NCBI RefSeq assembly: GCF_019084545.1
Contig: NZ_JAHREP010000009.1
Coordinates: 102,776 to 166,775, forward strand
Source of the DNA: Marinobacterium ramblicola
Lineage (GTDB): Bacteria > Pseudomonadota > Gammaproteobacteria > Pseudomonadales > Balneatricaceae
Direction of reading: 5' to 3'
Length of the DNA: 64,000 nucleotides
This document shows positions 61,286-64,000 of this stretch, piece by piece (the stretch's first letter is position 1; each line of letters begins with the position of its first letter). The notes below the pieces were generated by a model. That model made no database searches. It saw only the letters and a list, made by a program, of their open reading frames with translations, and was not told the origin of the DNA. The translations under genes and the position numbers were made by a program.

Positions 61286-61528
61286 CTATGAGGCAATTAT
61301 CGAATCGCATTCATCCACTGGGGTTTCCATCCCCTCACGAATAGACTCTCGCATACCCGGTACGGAAAGCAGGTAAAGCGTTTCCTGAATTGCCGACCAG
61401 TCCTCTTCGGAAACCAAAACGGCTTTGTTCCGCTTACCCATGATGACGATTGGCTGGTGGGACTCGGCAGTCTCATCAATCAACCGATATAGGTTGCTAT
61501 GCACCTCGGTCTCTGTGATTCCGGTCAT
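61286..61528 (-). CDS. Phd/YefM-family antitoxin without adjacent toxin
   Basis: This 80-residue protein matches YefM/Phd antitoxins: an N-terminal ITETEVHSNLYRLIDETAES dimer/DNA-binding part, QPIVIMGKRNKAVLVSEEDW and a C-terminal tail that would wrap a toxin (SVPGMRESIREGMETP). The ribosome site AGAGG precedes the ATG. The usual YoeB-type toxin should follow on the minus strand, but the next 95 bases contain no such frame and then the liu terminator, so it is an orphan. Confidence 0.8.
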   Translation of the reverse strand: MTGITETEVHSNLYRLIDETAESHQPIVIMGKRNKAVLVSEEDWSAIQETLYLLSVPGMRESIREGMETPVDECDSIIAS

Positions 61529-61782
61529 GACGCACCTCTTACGTGTTCAACTTTTCACCAATGTACGCCTTTATGTACTTACTTCAAAACGGACGTTCCG
61601 CATCATACTTTCGGTCCAGTGCAACTTGTTGGGCGATGCTGTGTCGCTTGGGCATAGGTCACAATATGGAACGAAAACATCTAGTCGTGATTAAACGCAG
61701 GGCCACAGCTTCGCCCAAGACATGGAATGCCCATAACCGTGAACTCGACAGCCAGCACACCGCCCTCCTTTCTCGACGGATA
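61529..61782. other. intergenic region, no supportable gene
   Basis: These 254 bases lie between the orphan antitoxin and the ParE-type toxin gene. A 100-codon plus-strand frame crosses it into the toxin gene but has no ribosome site and no family pattern. Possibly a remnant left by rearrangement. Confidence 0.3.
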
Positions 61783-62085
61783 TTAGCAACTCTCCAGAAT
61801 ATAGCTGCGAAGCTGCCGCTCCTCTCTCATTACGTAGAGGATTAACACGCGATCGTCATCTTCACGGTAAAAAATGCGACAGGGAGGCACTATCACCTCC
61901 CTGTAGATCGAATTGGGCAATTCGGGAGGAACACGCCCGGATTGCGGAAAATCTCTCAGCCGTTCGGTTTTGTCGAAAACTGCCTCGACCAGCTTACGAG
62001 CGGCGGCGCGGTTATCGAGTGCAATATACTCAGCAATGGCGTCCAGTTCCTGAAGAGCCGGTTCCGTCCAGACTACTTCAGCCAT
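61783..62085 (-). CDS. ParE/RelE-superfamily toxin
   Basis: This 100-residue type II toxin has the pattern of ParE proteins: VVWTEPALQELDAIAEYIAL helix, AARKLVEAVFDKTERLRDFP, then strands GRVPPELPNSIYREVIV and CRIFYREDDDRVLILYVMRE. ParE toxins poison gyrase and RelE toxins cut mRNA; the pattern favours ParE. The catalytic Arg/Lys set of RelE is not evident. It overlaps the antitoxin gene by 13 bases. Confidence 0.85.
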   Translation of the reverse strand: MAEVVWTEPALQELDAIAEYIALDNRAAARKLVEAVFDKTERLRDFPQSGRVPPELPNSIYREVIVPPCRIFYREDDDRVLILYVMREERQLRSYILESC

Positions 62086-62330
62086 TTACTCATCTTCTCC
62101 CTGGCTTCATTTTGGCTGTACGTTCTTCCCTCAACGACAGCTCGCTCTCCTCGGGAGAGCCCCTCAAGCAGCTCTAGTCGACGCTGCATAAACTCATAAT
62201 CCTGCACATCAACGAGATAAGCGGATGGCTGACCATGCTCGGTGATCAACACCGGTTCTTTTGACACGTGCAGCTCCGCCAAGATCTTTGTCGCCTGCCG
62301 CTTAAGGTTGGTAACAAGCTCGACTTTCAT
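62073..62330 (-). CDS. Phd/YefM-type antitoxin of the ParE-like toxin
   Basis: This 85-residue antitoxin has VTNLKRQATKILAELHVSKE, then EPVLITEHGQPSAYLVDVQD and a C-terminal helix rich in charges (EAREKMSKWLK). The ATG at 62330 with AGGGTGAAC upstream is chosen; the frame opens further to 62441 but that stretch has no family pattern. It precedes and overlaps the toxin, the usual order, and should autoregulate. Confidence 0.85.
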   Translation of the reverse strand: MKVELVTNLKRQATKILAELHVSKEPVLITEHGQPSAYLVDVQDYEFMQRRLELLEGLSRGERAVVEGRTYSQNEAREKMSKWLK

Positions 62331-62536
62331 CGGTTCACCCTGAAAGGAAACTAAAGTGACACTATAGTAGCACTTCTCGCGCACGGAAATCACAGCCAAG
62401 GCAGTCTGAGGATGATGAGGAGATGCACGCAGTCGGAACACGATCCGCCTCCAGGGGCCTTATAGAAGGGGTCTACTGTTCGTGGCGAACTCGGTACACT
62501 AGCGCCGTCTCGATTTATTGTAAGCGGTGCTTGTTC

Positions 62537-63787
62537 ATGAGTTTTTCCACCCTGGGTCTTCACACGGATCTGCTGGCTGTCCTCGATACGCTTGGATATC
62601 ACACGCCAACGCCGATTCAACAAGCGGCAATCCCCGAAGTCCTGGCCGGTCACGATCTCATGGCGGGGGCGCAAACCGGTACGGGTAAAACGGCCGCGTT
62701 TGCCTTGCCTTTGATTCAACGTCACCTCGTTCGAGAAACATCTGAGAAAGCGATCCGTGTGTTGGTGCTGACGCCAACGCGGGAGCTGGCTCAACAAGTT
62801 CACCAAAGCTTCGTCAAATACAGCCAAGGCTTGGGTATCAACTCAGTCGTGGCTTACGGGGGCGCGAGTATTAACCCGCAGATCGATGCGTTAAACCAAG
62901 GCTGTGATCTGCTCGTGGCGACACCGGGCCGTTTGCTGGAACTTGCCATCAAAGAGCTGATCGACCTGAGCACGGTCGAGACACTTGTGCTCGACGAGGC
63001 GGATCGCATGTTGGATATGGGCTTTATTGTCGATATCGAGCGCATCCTGAAACGCCTGCCTGAATCGCGCCAAACGCTGTTCTTCTCCGCAACCTTCAAC
63101 GATGAAGTGTTTGCCCTGAGCAAAACCATTTTAAAGCAACCGAAACTGATCGAAGTCGCCGAACGCAATGCAACGGCAGCGAAAATTGAGCAACGCTTTT
63201 ACGAAGTCGACAAGAAACGCAAAGCGGGTTTGGTGGCGTACCTGATCGGCTCCAAAAATTGGCAACAGGTGCTTATCTTCACGCGTACCAAACAAGCGGT
63301 GGATGAGCTTGCCAAAGAGCTTGAGAAAGATGGCATCAGTGCGGCGGCGGTACATGGCGACAGATCCCAAGGCGCTCGCGATCGCGGCCTGGAAGAGTTC
63401 AAAACCGGCCAGGTGCGTGCGCTTGTCGCCACCGATGTGGCCGCGCGCGGGCTGGACATCGAGCAACTGCAATACGTGATCAATTATGAGCTTCCCTACA
63501 ACGCCGAAGACTATATTCACCGTATTGGTCGAACAGGCCGTGCAGGTCAAGCGGGCCTGGCCGTCTCGCTGGTCTCGAACAAAGAGAAATACCTACTTCA
63601 AGACGTAGAAAAACTCACGGGCGAACATTTTATCCTGCAGTGGATGGAAGGCTTCGAGCCGAATCCAATGGCGCAAGACGAGGCGAGCAGCACTAAGCGT
63701 AAACCGTCCAAGAAAAACCTACGTGCTAAAGCGCTTGGGCAGAACGGTAGCAACAAAGCTAAAACAGGAAGACCGCGTCGTCGCTAG
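62537..63787 (+). CDS. rhlE: DEAD-box ATP-dependent RNA helicase (RhlE-like)
   Basis: This 416-residue helicase has the Q motif (GYHTPTPIQQAAIPEVL), motif I AGAQTGTGKTAAF, Ia TPTRELAQQ, motif II VLDEADRMLDMGF, motif III FFSATF, motif V VATDVAARGLDIE and motif VI YIHRIGRTGRAG. A short basic tail (about 385-416, ending KTGRPRRR) is typical of RhlE-type RNA-binding ends. Start at 62537 matches homology. The base composition is somewhat lower in GC than its upstream neighbours. Confidence 0.9.
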   Translation: MSFSTLGLHTDLLAVLDTLGYHTPTPIQQAAIPEVLAGHDLMAGAQTGTGKTAAFALPLIQRHLVRETSEKAIRVLVLTPTRELAQQVHQSFVKYSQGLGINSVVAYGGASINPQIDALNQGCDLLVATPGRLLELAIKELIDLSTVETLVLDEADRMLDMGFIVDIERILKRLPESRQTLFFSATFNDEVFALSKTILKQPKLIEVAERNATAAKIEQRFYEVDKKRKAGLVAYLIGSKNWQQVLIFTRTKQAVDELAKELEKDGISAAAVHGDRSQGARDRGLEEFKTGQVRALVATDVAARGLDIEQLQYVINYELPYNAEDYIHRIGRTGRAGQAGLAVSLVSNKEKYLLQDVEKLTGEHFILQWMEGFEPNPMAQDEASSTKRKPSKKNLRAKALGQNGSNKAKTGRPRRR

Positions 63788-63815
63788 GTTTTTGTCGAAG
63801 TATTTGAAGAATAGT

Positions 63816-63916
63816 AAGTCTCTGGGGTCAAGTCTCTGGGGTCAGAGTCAAATTATAAGTCTCTGGGGTCAGAGTCAAATTATAAAACTTTGCTCTTAAA
63901 ACTTTACTCTGACCCC
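63816..63916. repeat. tandem and inverted repeats of mobile-element type
   Basis: A 27-bp unit AGTCTCTGGGGTCAGAGTCAA... is repeated exactly at 63831-63857 and 63858-63884, preceded by a partial copy at 63816-63830. GGGGTCAGAGT (63865-63875) is inverted as ACTCTGACCCC at 63906-63916, across a 30-base AT-rich loop. Repeats with the GGGGTCAGAGT core often flank small transposase or RT genes in proteobacteria. Confidence 0.7.
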
Positions 63917-63918
63917 GA

Positions 63919-64000
63919 TTATTCACCGTCCTGCATCCGTCTGGCCAGTAGGCTCCGAAGATGATCATGGGACAGATTTTCGAAGAATTTCCGAATATCC
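63919..64000 (-). pseudogene. fragment of a reverse transcriptase (group II intron-type), truncated
   Basis: The minus-strand frame entering from the window edge reads DIRKFFENLSHDHL, then RSLLARRMQDGE and a TAA stop at 63921-63919. The Asp-Ile-x-x-Phe-Phe-x-x-hydrophobic-x-His pattern is the conserved RT finger/palm motif of group II intron maturases. In an intact protein the chain continues for hundreds of residues past this point, so this looks like a decayed or interrupted copy ending next to the repeat cluster. Only 26 residues are visible, so confidence is limited. Confidence 0.45.

Noticed and set aside
61543..61845. 100-codon plus-strand ORF across the toxin-gene end
   Set aside because: It overlaps a well-supported ParE-type toxin on the other strand and has no ribosome site or recognisable domain.
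63816..63916. CRISPR-like repeat array
   Set aside because: The copies are adjacent without unique spacers and are accompanied by an inverted copy, so this is a tandem/inverted repeat, not a CRISPR array.

Overview
The window reads as chromosome of a heterotrophic, probably aquatic, gammaproteobacterium with fairly high GC. The evidence is an RlmC of gammaproteobacterial type, a LiuR-controlled leucine operon, an MmsR/MmsA valine locus, a LuxP-type receptor and an ECF sigma/ChrR pair. Genus cannot be told from this sequence. No rRNA, tRNA or CRISPR array was seen.

Layout. (1) 1-8330: end of a PAS-domain sensor, then a putrescine (gamma-glutamylated intermediate) degradation locus with puuA, puuB, a divergent second glutamine-synthetase-like ligase and puuC, interrupted by a DUF1810 gene and an inositol-phosphatase-like gene. 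(2) 8499-12200: rlmC, a Met/Gly-rich Spy/CpxP-like periplasmic protein, and a divergent GlxA-type regulator/isochorismatase pair. (3) 12508-17553: an AT-richer accessory patch with a two-gene unit (an unusual pore-former-like 482-residue protein and an 87-residue Cys-containing protein), a TPR protein and a lipoprotein. (4) 17617-19785: MFS transporter and divergent LysR regulator. (5) 19792-27961: an ECF sigma/ChrR anti-sigma stress island. Two divergent operons carry membrane-lipid-modifying and envelope genes (Cfa-like methyltransferase, DUF1365, flavin amine-oxidase-like protein; DUF3833 twice, DUF2878, chalcone-isomerase-like, SDR, NTF2-like). Three promoter-like TGATCC-N18 elements support shared control.

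(6) 28013-41038: a long minus-strand operon for valine/isoleucine/propionate catabolism (mmsA, acyl-CoA dehydrogenase, enoyl-CoA hydratase, 3-hydroxyisobutyryl-CoA hydrolase, mmsB, prpE, SDR, thiolase, acyl-CoA ligase) with a divergent AraC-type MmsR-like regulator. (7) 41186-46541: a three-gene signalling module of REC-DUF3369-degenerate GGDEF-EAL protein, membrane histidine kinase and LuxP. The LuxP keeps the full Vibrio AI-2/borate binding site, so the module looks like a quorum-sensing input wired directly to cyclic-di-GMP hydrolysis. (8) 46652-51467: branched-chain amino acid ABC transporter (livMH, binding protein, livFG). (9) 51724-61190: liuR and the leucine/isovalerate operon liuABCDE plus an AhpD-like gene and an acyl-CoA ligase. 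Palindromic LiuR-type boxes sit before both livG and liuR, tying uptake to degradation. (10) 61286-64000: a mobile-looking end with an orphan antitoxin, a toxin-antitoxin pair, a DEAD-box helicase, a repeat cluster and a truncated reverse-transcriptase fragment.

Short tandem duplications (15-27 bp) recur at five intergenic or stop-codon sites across the window. Functional calls come from reading translated sequences and recalled family motifs; no database search was run.
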